DNA of 64,000 nt, from contig NZ_CP095550.1 in NCBI RefSeq assembly GCF_023078335.1, positions 3,826,001-3,890,000 of the forward strand, in the 5' to 3' direction. The stretch is from Metabacillus endolithicus (GTDB lineage: Bacteria > Bacillota > Bacilli > Bacillales > Bacillaceae). Below are positions 52,226 through 61,162 of the stretch, one piece after another; position 1 is the first letter of the stretch; every line of letters starts with the position of its first letter. Position numbers and translations under genes: made by a program. The notes beneath the pieces were generated by a model, which was not told where the DNA came from, did no database searches, and saw only the letters and a list, made by a program, of their open reading frames with translations.

Positions 52226-55135
52226 ATGTCAAAATTAATAATAGATTCATTAAAATGTGAGTATCGAGAAAAACCATTAGGCATTGACATAAAGAAGCCA
52301 CGTATAAGCTGGAAAATTCAATCAGATATTCGTGGAACGATGCAAAAAGCTTACCAAATCCAAGTAGCCATGATGGATGACTTTTCTGAAATACTTTGGG
52401 ATTCTCAAATAGTGGAATCTGAGGAGTCTATTCATGTTGAATATAGTGGGCCGGAGCTTGTTTCAAGGAAAAGATATTTCTATCGTGTGAGGGTTTGGGA
52501 TAATTTTGAGAGGAAATCGTCTTGGAGTCCTTTTTCTTGGTGGGAAACAGCGTTGTTAGACTCTTCAGAGTGGAAAGCAAGCTGGATTATGCCCACACCT
52601 AAAGAACTTGATACGAACTCAGAGCCTGCATTTTTACTAAGAAAAGAATTTAATGTTAAGAAGGAGATAATAGCAGCCCGACTTTACGGAACTGGGGTTG
52701 GCTTATATGAATTATTTCTTAATGGTAAACGAGTTGGAGAAGATTTATTTTCTCCAGGGTGGACAAGTTATCATAAACGGTTGCAATATCAGACCTATGA
52801 CATAACTCCTCAGCTTATTGAAGGAGAAAATGCTCTAGGAATTGTATTAGCAGATGGCTGGTACAAAGGAACACTTAGCTTTGAAAATAAAAGACATGTG
52901 TACGGTGATAAAAGAGCGGCATTATTCCAGTTATTTGTTGCATATAGTGACGGTACTGAGGAAGTGATTTTAACGGATTCTACTTGGAAAGCATCTACCG
53001 GCCCAATTTTATATTCTGAAATATATAATGGGGAGATCTATGACGCTAGACATGAAAAGGAAGGCTGGAGCAAGTCGAGGTTTGATGATACTAACTGGAA
53101 TGAAACAGTAGTTTTGGATTTACCAATCTCTAACTTAGTTGCACAGGAAAACTGGCCGACACGAGTAACCGAAGTCATTAAGCCGATCGAGTCGTTTGTT
53201 ACTCCTGCAGGTGACACAGTATTAGATATGGGGCAAAACATGGTAGGTAGAATGAAGTTCAAAGTAGAAGCTCCTGAGGGTACTCGCATAGTACTAAAAC
53301 ATGCAGAAGTTCTTGATATAGATGGAAATATCTATTTTGGTAACCTTGGGAAAGCTGAGCAACAGATCGAATATATTGCAAAAGGCACAGGGGTAGAAAC
53401 ATATACCCCACATTTTACTTACCAAGGCTTTCGATATGTAAGAGTAGAGGGATACCCTGGACAGGAGAAAGGATTACCACTCGAAAACTTTGAGGGAGAA
53501 GTTATTCATTCTGATATGGAGTCAACAGGAGAGTTCCAATGTTCAAATCCTCTTATTAACCAGCTTCAGCAAAATATTGTTTGGGGTCAACGAGGGAATT
53601 TTCTTGATTTACCGACAGATTGCCCACAACGTAATGAGAGATTAGGATGGACTGGTGATGCTCAGGTCTTTATTGATACCGCGTTATTTAATTTTCAAGG
53701 GGGACCATTTTTTACGAAGTGGCTGCGTGACTTAAAGGCTGATCAGCTTCCTGACGGAAATGTGCCAATAGTTATTCCAGCTGTAGTTGCTGGTGTAGGA
53801 TCAGCTGCTTGGGGGGATGCCGCAACAATCATCCCGTGGACGATATATCAAAAATATGGAGACAAACGATTACTAGCTGAGCAATATGACAGTATGAAGG
53901 CTTGGGTCGAGTATATACGTAAACAAGGAAAAAATGAGTTTCTTTGGGATTCAGGCTTTCATTTTGGTGATTGGCTGGCACTTGACGCAAAAGAAAATAG
54001 CTTTGTAGGTGCGACGCCGAAGGATTTCATTGCGACTGTATTCTATGCGTATTCAACGAGAATTCTCCGTGATACAGCAGAAGTTCTTGGTAAAACGGAA
54101 GAAGTTCAAGAATATAGTGAGCTATTGGAAAGAATTGTTGAGCAGTTTAATTATGAATTTATTGCTCCATCCGGAAGATTAGTTTCTCCAACTCAAACAG
54201 CTCATGTTATTGTACTTATGTTTGATTTAGTTGAAGGGAAGGCAAAAGAGCGAACAGCATTCGAACTAAACGAATTAATTATACAAAACAATTATCATTT
54301 AACAACTGGATTTGTTGGAACACCTTATTTGTGTTTAGCCTTATCAAAAGGAGGCTACCATGAAACAGCGGTTAAGTTATTAATGCAAGAAAAGTTTCCA
54401 TCATGGCTATATCCAGTAAAAAAAGGTGCTACAACCATCTGGGAGCACTGGGATAGTATAAAAGAAGATGGTTCGTTTTGGAGTGAACAAATGAATTCGT
54501 TTAACCATTATGCATATGGTTCAATTGGAAATTGGCTGTACACAGATGTGGCGGGTCTTAGCATGGATAACGCTACTCCTGCATTTAAACGGATTCGTAT
54601 TCAACCAAAATTTGCAGGCACTGAGTTTACTCATGCTAAAGCGGTTTACGAATCAATGTATGGGAAAGTAGTATCATCATGGTCACTTACTCAAGATGAT
54701 GTTGAAATCAATATAGAAATACCACCAAACACAACTGCGGAGATCTTACTTCCTTTTGCGTCAATATCTGATGTTCTTGAAAGTAATCTTCTATTGGCTG
54801 ATTCTCAGAGCATTTATAATTACAAAGAAAATTTTGAAGGTGTTTGTGTTTCAGTTGGCTCTGGAAGATATCATTTTAAATACAAAAATATACGTGGATT
54901 AAAGCCAACATTTACTGAAGAAACAAGACTCATTGATCTTCTTGATAAAAAGAAGGCAGTGGAAGTATTAGAGGAAACTGCGCCTGGGATAACAAAGCCA
55001 CCTGGTATTTTTGCAACTAAAACAAAAATGTTAAAAGATTTGGCTGAATACTCTGAAGCAAACCTAACAAGTAATAAAGTAACTGCACTTGTAGAGAAGT
55101 TAAATAAAATTGAATGGGATAAGGAAAATAGCTAA
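52226..55135 (+). CDS. Alpha-L-rhamnosidase (GH78), intact paralogue of 40912
   Basis: 969 aa. Very similar to the 40912 gene along its length (LKCEYREKPLGIDIKKPRISW; WWETALLDSSEWKA; TVLDMGQNMVGRMKF). Catalytic block PTDCPQRNERLGWTGDAQ (Asp near 465, general-acid Glu near 471) and GATTIWEHWDS (Glu near 740), with all key GH78 residues. No signal peptide, cytoplasmic. It starts 72 bases after the GH1 gene, likely one unit from the 50777 promoter. This is the least damaged rhamnosidase of that type here. Confidence 0.88.
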   Translation: MSKLIIDSLKCEYREKPLGIDIKKPRISWKIQSDIRGTMQKAYQIQVAMMDDFSEILWDSQIVESEESIHVEYSGPELVSRKRYFYRVRVWDNFERKSSWSPFSWWETALLDSSEWKASWIMPTPKELDTNSEPAFLLRKEFNVKKEIIAARLYGTGVGLYELFLNGKRVGEDLFSPGWTSYHKRLQYQTYDITPQLIEGENALGIVLADGWYKGTLSFENKRHVYGDKRAALFQLFVAYSDGTEEVILTDSTWKASTGPILYSEIYNGEIYDARHEKEGWSKSRFDDTNWNETVVLDLPISNLVAQENWPTRVTEVIKPIESFVTPAGDTVLDMGQNMVGRMKFKVEAPEGTRIVLKHAEVLDIDGNIYFGNLGKAEQQIEYIAKGTGVETYTPHFTYQGFRYVRVEGYPGQEKGLPLENFEGEVIHSDMESTGEFQCSNPLINQLQQNIVWGQRGNFLDLPTDCPQRNERLGWTGDAQVFIDTALFNFQGGPFFTKWLRDLKADQLPDGNVPIVIPAVVAGVGSAAWGDAATIIPWTIYQKYGDKRLLAEQYDSMKAWVEYIRKQGKNEFLWDSGFHFGDWLALDAKENSFVGATPKDFIATVFYAYSTRILRDTAEVLGKTEEVQEYSELLERIVEQFNYEFIAPSGRLVSPTQTAHVIVLMFDLVEGKAKERTAFELNELIIQNNYHLTTGFVGTPYLCLALSKGGYHETAVKLLMQEKFPSWLYPVKKGATTIWEHWDSIKEDGSFWSEQMNSFNHYAYGSIGNWLYTDVAGLSMDNATPAFKRIRIQPKFAGTEFTHAKAVYESMYGKVVSSWSLTQDDVEINIEIPPNTTAEILLPFASISDVLESNLLLADSQSIYNYKENFEGVCVSVGSGRYHFKYKNIRGLKPTFTEETRLIDLLDKKKAVEVLEETAPGITKPPGIFATKTKMLKDLAEYSEANLTSNKVTALVEKLNKIEWDKENS

Positions 55136-55147
55136 ATCCTGTTTATG

Positions 55148-55182
55148 AAAAGACCTACTCCGTATATAGTAGGTCTTTTTTT
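55148..55182 (+). terminator. Terminator after rhamnosidase 52226
   Basis: AAAAGACCTACT / AGTAGGTCTTTT perfect 12-bp stem, then a T-tract. Confidence 0.85.
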
Positions 55183-55243
55183 ATATCGACATCATTCTAT
55201 AAACTTCAGGGAGTGACATGCACCCCTAAAATAAATGTGTCAA

Positions 55244-55299
55244 CAAATCAACATAAACAAAAATAAATAAGGTATATTATTTTTGTTTATGTTGATTTG
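55244..55299. promoter_or_regulatory. Perfect 23-bp inverted repeat upstream of rhaD, operator candidate
   Basis: The arms at 55244-55266 and 55277-55299 are perfect inverted complements (CAAATCAACATAAACA at the outer left end), with a 10-base spacer. The sequence is A/T-rich and lacks a terminator-type GC stem. TTTATGTTGATTT-like half-sites resemble operators of DeoR-family sugar regulators. It lies 73 bases before rhaD and after the previous terminator. No DeoR gene is in the window. Confidence 0.6.
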
Positions 55300-55371
55300 A
55301 TTTTGTTTTATTATTAAAATATACATATACTAATTATAATCAAATTAGTTCCATATAAGGAGAGATGATTG

Positions 55372-56217
55372 ATGAGTAAAATCATGAATAAAAAATTCAT
55401 ATATACAGCACCATTCATGGAGGAAATGATTGATACAGCCACTAATCTTTATCGCTTAGGTTGGGATGAGCGGAATGGCGGGAATATTAGTTACTTGTTA
55501 CAAGAAGATGAAATCAAAGCGTATTTGGATATTACTAACATGAAACGAGTTGTGGAAGTTAACTTTGATGCTTCGGAACTGGCAGGACGCTATTTTATCG
55601 TAACAGGATCTGGTAAGTATTTTAAAAACATAAAGGAACATCCTGAAATAAATCTGGGAATTATTCGTATTACTGAAGAAGGAAATCAGTATGAGATTCT
55701 TTGGGGATTCGAAAATGGTGGAGTGGCAACTAGTGAATTGCCTACTCATTTGATGAATCATATTCAACGGTTAAAAGTAGATCAAAATCATCGTGTTATT
55801 ATGCATTGCCATGCTACTAACTTAATTGCTATGACATTCACACATAGTCTAATAGAAGAAGATATGACCAAAACATTATGGGAAATGTGCACAGAATGTA
55901 TTGTTGTTTTTCCAGAAGGAATTGGGGTAATTCCATGGATTGTTCCGGGAACAACTGAAATAGGTGAAGCAACAGCAGATAAAATGAAGGATGTTAGACT
56001 TGTATTATGGCCTCATCACGGTATTTTCGGAGCAGGGACAACAATGGATGAAACGTTTGGTTTAATCGAAACAGCTGAAAAGGCGGCACAAGTATATACA
56101 ACTGTTTGTGCACAAGGCGGGAAAAAACAAACAATCACAGATCATCAGCTAATGGAGCTTGCAACGGCATTTCAAGTGGTACCGAGGGAAGGGGTATTAT
56201 TTAGAAAAGGAAATTAA
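55372..56217 (+). CDS. rhaD: Rhamnulose-1-phosphate aldolase
   Basis: 281 aa from ATG 55372 (AAGGAGAG 7 bases before; an in-frame TTG at 55369 rejected). Class II aldolase of the RhaD type: catalytic Glu in SELPTH (near 122), zinc His in VIMHCHATN (145 and 147) and the third His in WPHHGIFGAG (near 215). These match Glu117, His141, His143 and His212 of the E. coli enzyme with a constant offset. It splits L-rhamnulose-1-phosphate to dihydroxyacetone phosphate and L-lactaldehyde. The isomerase and kinase genes are not in the window. Confidence 0.9.
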   Translation: MSKIMNKKFIYTAPFMEEMIDTATNLYRLGWDERNGGNISYLLQEDEIKAYLDITNMKRVVEVNFDASELAGRYFIVTGSGKYFKNIKEHPEINLGIIRITEEGNQYEILWGFENGGVATSELPTHLMNHIQRLKVDQNHRVIMHCHATNLIAMTFTHSLIEEDMTKTLWEMCTECIVVFPEGIGVIPWIVPGTTEIGEATADKMKDVRLVLWPHHGIFGAGTTMDETFGLIETAEKAAQVYTTVCAQGGKKQTITDHQLMELATAFQVVPREGVLFRKGN

Positions 56218-56222
56218 CTTGT

Positions 56223-56250
56223 GAAGAGGGAGACCTAAAGGCCCCTCTTC
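56223..56250. terminator. Terminator between rhaD and the LysR gene
   Basis: GAAGAGGG pairs with CCCTCTTC between convergent genes, followed by TTATTATT on the plus strand. Confidence 0.65.
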
Positions 56251-56256
56251 TTATTA

Positions 56257-57141
56257 TTAATCAATCAGTAAATCTTCTGTAATAAACTTCAAAAGCGCCC
56301 TCACCGCATACGACTGATACCGATCTTTTTTGGTAATAATCCCAAGCTCCCACATTGGAGGAGAGGCTAAGGGGATCATCTTAATAGTCTGCTGATCCAT
56401 TTTTTCATAAATTGATTTTGGAAGAAGTGTTATTCCTAATTCAGCTCCAACGAGTTCAGTGATCAAATCCCATTGAGAGCTTTCATAAACAATATTTGGA
56501 TGAAAACCAGCTTCCTTACAATGTTTAATGATGAGCTCATGTAAGGCAAACTCTCTATTAAATAGAATAAAGTTTTCTTCAGCTAATTGTTGAAGCTTGA
56601 CTTCCTCTTCGTTTGCCAATGTGTGAGATTGGTTGGTATAAAGCATAAATTCTTCCTTAATAAACGGAGTGATATTGAACTTACTATCTTCTGTTGGTAG
56701 GACGATCATTCCCACATCAACTTGTCCTTCATCTACTAAGTGTTCAATTCTTTTTGCGCCAAGTTCAATTAATTCTAAAGATACCTCAGGATAAAGCTCT
56801 CTGAATTTCTTTGCAATACTAGGAAAGAAGAGGGTTCCGATTAATGGAGGAATTCCTATTTTTATTTGTCCAGTTGGCAGATTCATTAAATCATCTAATA
56901 ATCTAGAAAGTTCGTCTGTGCTTCCTAAAATTTTAATAGCTTGTTTATAAACAATTTCTCCAGCATCAGTTAGCATCAGCTTACGAGTTGATCGTTCAAA
57001 TAATTCTACCTTTAGTTCTGATTCCAGTTTTTTAATAGATTTACTCAAGGTAGGTTGTGAAATATAGGTGTTTATCGCTGCTTTTGTGAAGCTTCCGTAG
57101 TTTGCGACTTCTATAAAATAACGAAGATCTTTTAATTCCAA
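56257..57141 (-). CDS. LysR family transcriptional regulator
   Basis: About 294 aa. The best start is TTG 57141 (gives MELKDLRYFIEV, correctly spaced behind AAAGGTGA); GTG 57150 and ATG 57147 overlap that site. N-terminal winged helix DLRYFIEVANYGSFTKAAINTYISQPTLSKSIKKLE, then a periplasmic-binding-protein-like effector domain (GQIKIGIPPLIGTLFFPSIAKKFRELYPEVSLELIELG). It is divergent from the thiolase/CoA-transferase operon, the classic arrangement for a regulator of that operon. Confidence 0.85.
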   Translation of the reverse strand: MELKDLRYFIEVANYGSFTKAAINTYISQPTLSKSIKKLESELKVELFERSTRKLMLTDAGEIVYKQAIKILGSTDELSRLLDDLMNLPTGQIKIGIPPLIGTLFFPSIAKKFRELYPEVSLELIELGAKRIEHLVDEGQVDVGMIVLPTEDSKFNITPFIKEEFMLYTNQSHTLANEEEVKLQQLAEENFILFNREFALHELIIKHCKEAGFHPNIVYESSQWDLITELVGAELGITLLPKSIYEKMDQQTIKMIPLASPPMWELGIITKKDRYQSYAVRALLKFITEDLLID

Positions 57142-57165
57142 GCTCATCACCTTTTATTCTGATTT

Positions 57166-57182
57166 GTTATAAATTTTATAAC
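57166..57182. promoter_or_regulatory. Palindrome in the LysR / thiolase intergenic region
   Basis: GTTATAAATTTTATAAC, arms of 7 bases around ATT, in the 139-base divergent region. LysR sites often have a T-N11-A core in such a dyad, so it is a reasonable binding site for the neighbouring regulator. Confidence 0.5.
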
Positions 57183-57280
57183 TATTATTCATTTTACTCA
57201 TAAGTGAGATTGCTGTAAATTAATAAGTAAATATAGAACAAAGCTTCAGAATAAACTCTTATTAAGGGAGGAACTTGAAG

Positions 57281-58468
57281 ATGAGTCAGAATGAGGTTGT
57301 AATTGTAAGCGCTTTACGGACGCCGATAGGACAGTTTGGCGGTAGCTTAAAAAATATAAGTGCTGTTCAATTAGGTTCAATTGTTATTAAAGCGGTGATG
57401 GAAAGAACAGGAATTAAAGGAGATATGATAGATGAAGTAATCATGGGGAATGTGCTTCAAGCTGGACTTGGTCAAAATCCAGCTAGGCAAGCTGCGATAG
57501 GAGCAGGGTTGCCGCAACATGTTTCCAGTTTCACGATTAATAAAGTGTGTGGCTCAGGATTGAAGGCCGTTCACTTAGCCTCACAGGCAATTTTGACAGG
57601 AGACGCCGAAATCGTTATTGCTGGTGGAATGGAAAATATGAGCCAAGCGCCTTATATTACCATGGGAGCAAGAGAAGGGTATAAAATGGGCGATCAAAAG
57701 CTGATCGACAGCATGATTCATGACGGACTTTGGTGTGCGTTTAATGATTATCATATGGGAATCACAGCTGAAAATATATGTGATCATTATGAATTAACAC
57801 GTCAGGAACAAGATGAATTTGCTGCATGGAGTCAAGAAAAAGCAGAAAAGGCTTTGAAAGAAGGAAGATTTAATGATGAAATCGTGCCGGTTACGATCCC
57901 GCAACGCAAAGGGGAACCGCTTCTATTTGATAAGGATGAATATGTTAAGCCTGGGACAACGGTTGAAAAGCTGGAGAAGTTAAGACCTGCATTTAAAAAG
58001 GATGGCAGAGTAACAGCTGGTAATGCTTCAGGGATTAATGATGGTGCTGCTGCAGTTCTAATGATGAGTGCGCGTAAGGCTGAAGAGCTTGGTATAAAGC
58101 CTTTAGCAGCGATTAAAGCAAATGCAAGTGCTGCAGTTGATCCAAGTATGATGGGAATTGGTCCAGTTCCGGCCACAAAGAAAGCATTGAAGAAAGCTAG
58201 ATTACGTGTTGAAGATCTTGATCTTATTGAAGCGAATGAAGCTTTTGCTGCACAGTCATTAGCAGTAGGAAAAGATCTTCAATTTTCTAAAGAAAAATTA
58301 AATGTTAATGGAGGAGCCATTGCATTAGGACACCCAATCGGAGCGAGTGGAACAAGAGTATTAACAACACTTATTCACGAATTGAAGCGTCGCAATGGCA
58401 AGTATGGGTTGGCAACATTATGTATCGGTGGCGGTCAAGGAGTTTCAACGATTATTGAAGCATATTAA
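57281..58468 (+). CDS. Acetyl-CoA C-acetyltransferase (thiolase II)
   Basis: 395 aa from ATG 57281 (GGGAGG 9 bases before; in-frame TTG 57275 rejected). Nucleophile Cys 90 in [15 protein letters not shown], His in [12 protein letters not shown] and Cys in [16 protein letters not shown]. The biosynthetic/acetoacetyl-CoA-type enzyme interconverts acetoacetyl-CoA and two acetyl-CoA. It heads a three-gene operon with CoA-transferase subunits, so it likely runs in the degradative direction on acetoacetate, a product of fumarylacetoacetate-type pathways. Confidence 0.88.
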   Translation: MSQNEVVIVSALRTPIGQFGGSLKNISAVQLGSIVIKAVMERTGIKGDMIDEVIMGNVLQAGLGQNPARQAAIGAGLPQHVSSFTINKVCGSGLKAVHLASQAILTGDAEIVIAGGMENMSQAPYITMGAREGYKMGDQKLIDSMIHDGLWCAFNDYHMGITAENICDHYELTRQEQDEFAAWSQEKAEKALKEGRFNDEIVPVTIPQRKGEPLLFDKDEYVKPGTTVEKLEKLRPAFKKDGRVTAGNASGINDGAAAVLMMSARKAEELGIKPLAAIKANASAAVDPSMMGIGPVPATKKALKKARLRVEDLDLIEANEAFAAQSLAVGKDLQFSKEKLNVNGGAIALGHPIGASGTRVLTTLIHELKRRNGKYGLATLCIGGGQGVSTIIEAY

Positions 58469-58484
58469 GAGAGGGGTATAGAAG

Positions 58485-59174
58485 ATGAAGAAAATATTTA
58501 CAAGCTTTGAAGAAGCAGTTGCAGAGATTAAGGATGCTATGACATTAATGGTCGGTGGTTTTGGATTAGTTGGAATTCCTGAAAATCTTATTAAAGCTCT
58601 TCGTGATAAAAATGTAAAAGATTTAACGGTTATTTCGAATAACTGTGGGGTAGATGATTGGGGACTAGGTTTACTACTAAATAATAAACAAATTAAAAAG
58701 ATGGTATCTTCTTATGTTGGAGAAAATAAAGAGTTTGAAAGACAAGTATTAAGTGGAGAATTAGAAGTTCAACTTACCCCTCAAGGATCGTTAGCAGAAA
58801 AAATTCGTGCAGGTGGAGCAGGAATCCCGGCATTCTATACTCCAGCTGGTGTAGGTACACCAATTGCAGAGGGAAGAGAAACGAGAGAATATAATGGAAA
58901 AGAATATTTATTAGAAGAGGCTCTTACTGCGGACTTTAGTTTAATAAAAGCTTGGAAGGCTGATAAATTAGGAAATGTTATTTACCGAAAAACGGCCCAA
59001 AACTTTAACCCAATTATGGCTGCTGCAGGAAAAGTAACCATTGTAGAGGTCGAAGAAATTGTTGAAGTAGGTGAGCTTGATCCAGATGCTATCCATACGC
59101 CAAGTATTTATGTTCAAGGACTTATTGTTGGAAAACATGAAAAACGAATTGAGCGTTTAACTATTAAATCTTAA
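58485..59174 (+). CDS. scoA: Succinyl-CoA:3-ketoacid CoA-transferase, subunit A
   Basis: 229 aa. Starts 17 bases after the thiolase. CoA-transferase alpha-subunit features: [17 protein letters not shown] near residue 22, [48 protein letters not shown]. It transfers CoA from succinyl-CoA to acetoacetate together with subunit B. Related 3-oxoadipate CoA-transferases are a possible alternative, but the thiolase partner favours acetoacetate. Confidence 0.87.
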   Translation: MKKIFTSFEEAVAEIKDAMTLMVGGFGLVGIPENLIKALRDKNVKDLTVISNNCGVDDWGLGLLLNNKQIKKMVSSYVGENKEFERQVLSGELEVQLTPQGSLAEKIRAGGAGIPAFYTPAGVGTPIAEGRETREYNGKEYLLEEALTADFSLIKAWKADKLGNVIYRKTAQNFNPIMAAAGKVTIVEVEEIVEVGELDPDAIHTPSIYVQGLIVGKHEKRIERLTIKS

Positions 59175-59199
59175 TAGAATCATAGAGGAGGGGAAGAGT

Positions 59200-59856
59200 A
59201 TGACAAATGTACGTGTGAAAATTGCGCAAAGAGCTGAAAAAGAAATTCAGGACGGTTTTTATGTGAATTTAGGAATTGGAATGCCAACAATGGTTGCGAA
59301 CTATATTTCTGACAATAAAAATGTTGTTCTTCAATCTGAAAATGGTTTGTTAGGGATTGGGCCCTACCCTGCAGAAGAAGAGGTAGATCCGGATTTAATT
59401 AATGCGGGGAAAGAAACTGTTACAGCCATTAAAGGAGCCAGTTTCTTCAGTAATGCAGAGTCATTCGCGATGATTCGTGGTGGCCATATTGATGTTGCTA
59501 TTTTAGGTGGAATGGAAGTATCTGAAAATGGTGATCTAGCAAACTGGATGATCCCAGGAAAAATGATTAAAGGCATGGGCGGTGCAATGGATTTAGTTCA
59601 TGGTGCGAAAAAGATTATTGTTATTATGGAGCATGTGAACAAAGCTGGCCAACCTAAAATTTTAAAACAATGTACCTTGCCGTTAACAGGGCAAGGTGTT
59701 GTAGACCGAATTATCACAGACAGGGCTGTTATTGATGTAAAAGAGGATGGGTTGCATTTAGTTGAAGTGGCAAAAGGATATAGTGTTCAAGACATAATTG
59801 ATTCGACTGAAGCGGAGTTGAAGATTTCTGAGAATGTTTTGTGCGATACTTTTTGA
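59200..59856 (+). CDS. scoB: Succinyl-CoA:3-ketoacid CoA-transferase, subunit B
   Basis: 218 aa. [12 protein letters not shown] and the catalytic Glu in [14 protein letters not shown] (near 47) define the beta subunit. [40 protein letters not shown] follows as expected. It ends the operon and is followed by a hairpin. Works with the product of the preceding gene on acetoacetate. Confidence 0.87.
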   Translation: MTNVRVKIAQRAEKEIQDGFYVNLGIGMPTMVANYISDNKNVVLQSENGLLGIGPYPAEEEVDPDLINAGKETVTAIKGASFFSNAESFAMIRGGHIDVAILGGMEVSENGDLANWMIPGKMIKGMGGAMDLVHGAKKIIVIMEHVNKAGQPKILKQCTLPLTGQGVVDRIITDRAVIDVKEDGLHLVEVAKGYSVQDIIDSTEAELKISENVLCDTF

Positions 59857-59870
59857 TTTTTAATAGAAAG

Positions 59871-59918
59871 AAAAACCCGAGTAGAAGTTGTTGTTAAAGA
59901 TTTCTATTCGGGTTTTTT
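59871..59918. terminator. Bidirectional terminator between scoB and the agmatine deiminase gene
   Basis: AAAAACCCGA at one side pairs with TCGGGTTTTTT at the other, with a further inner TAGAA / TTCTA pairing. Lies between convergent genes. Confidence 0.8.
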
Positions 59919-59951
59919 ATGTGGGTAACTATCTATAATGGCCCAAAGTAA

Positions 59952-61049
59952 TTATGGTAATGGCTGTTGCTGAGTTATACAGTGAATATTGCCTCCAGCT
60001 ACAGATATTTCTCTAGTGTTTACAGGAACGATTTCTCGATCAGGAAACATTTTTTTGAAAGTCTCGATGGCAACTGCATCTTGAGGATCATCAAATACAG
60101 GTAGAATCACACCACCATTGCATAAATAACAATTAATATAGGTGGAAATGAATGTTACATCAGTTGAGCGACGGAAGCTGTTATGAGCAAAGTCAATTTC
60201 TTCACTTTCAGATGGTGTTAACAGGATTTGGTCAGGAAGATGAATCTTATGGATTTTTAACTGTCTTCCCTTTGCATCTGTTGCAGCACTTAATATGTCA
60301 TAGGCATCCTTTAAGATCTTATACTGTGAATGATTCGGGTCGTCAGTCCAACCAATTGCCACCTCACCAGGTCGGATAAAAAAGACAATTTCATCTACGT
60401 GTCCATCAGTTTCATCACCAACTAACCCATCTTTAAGCCAAATGACTTTTTCTATATTTAAATAATCATCTAGTTTCTTTTCAATTTCTTCCTTTGAAAG
60501 TGAGGGGTTACGGTTTGCATTTAATAAACATTGTTCTGTTGTAATTAATGTACCTTCACCGTCAACCGTAATGGCGCCACCTTCAAGGATTAGTTCGGAA
60601 GCGTCATATCTTTTTAGCTGTTCAATTTCAAGAACTTTCTTCTTAACATGTAAATCCAGATGCCATGGAAAATATAGTCCTTCTTCCAGACCACCCCAAG
60701 CATTGAATCCCCAATCAATCCCGCGGACTTCACCTTTATCATTTTTTACAAATGTAGGGCCCATGTCTCTCATCCAAGCATCATTAGAAGATAATTCTAT
60801 GACTCTAATGTTTTCTGGTAGCTTGGCACGAGCGTTTTCAAATTGATCAGAGGATACGCACATTGTAACAGGTTCAAATGTTGAAATTGCTTTTGCTACT
60901 TCAACAAATACTCGTTGTGCTGGTTTTGCACCTGCTCTCCAAGTATCAGTTCGTGTAGGCCAGAGCATCCAAGTTCCTTTATGAGGCTCAAATTCTCCAG
61001 GCATTCTAAATCCATCTTTCTTGGGTGTGCTAGTAATCTGTACAACCAT
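59952..61049 (-). CDS. aguA: Agmatine deiminase
   Basis: 365 aa, within the usual size. Guanidino-group-modifying fold: MPGEFEPHKGTWMLWPTR at the N-terminus, DAWMRDMGPTF, the His/Asp block DETDGHVDEIVFF and the catalytic Cys in GGNIHCITQQ at the C-terminus. It hydrolyses agmatine to N-carbamoylputrescine and ammonia. AGGAGG precedes ATG 61049. A consensus sigma-54 promoter lies in its upstream gap at 61138-61154. The gene downstream of the next regulator encodes a carbamoyl-amide hydrolase, fitting the second step to putrescine. Confidence 0.88.
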   Translation of the reverse strand: MVVQITSTPKKDGFRMPGEFEPHKGTWMLWPTRTDTWRAGAKPAQRVFVEVAKAISTFEPVTMCVSSDQFENARAKLPENIRVIELSSNDAWMRDMGPTFVKNDKGEVRGIDWGFNAWGGLEEGLYFPWHLDLHVKKKVLEIEQLKRYDASELILEGGAITVDGEGTLITTEQCLLNANRNPSLSKEEIEKKLDDYLNIEKVIWLKDGLVGDETDGHVDEIVFFIRPGEVAIGWTDDPNHSQYKILKDAYDILSAATDAKGRQLKIHKIHLPDQILLTPSESEEIDFAHNSFRRSTDVTFISTYINCYLCNGGVILPVFDDPQDAVAIETFKKMFPDREIVPVNTREISVAGGNIHCITQQQPLP

Positions 61050-61137
61050 CTATGATCCTCCTAATCTTTAAATATATGGTAGGTGCATTTGGATGAATAA
61101 ATTGTAGCTATTAATAAATTGAATTTATCATTATTTA

Positions 61138-61154
61138 TGCAATAAGTGTGCCAA
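61138..61154 (-). promoter_or_regulatory. Sigma-54 promoter of aguA
   Basis: On the minus strand it reads TTGGCACACTTATTGCA. The GG and GC doublets are 12 bases apart and the bases match the -24/-12 consensus TTGGCAC-N5-TTGCA fully. It lies about 90 bases before the aguA start. Confidence 0.85.
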
Positions 61155-61162
61155 TTCTTAAA

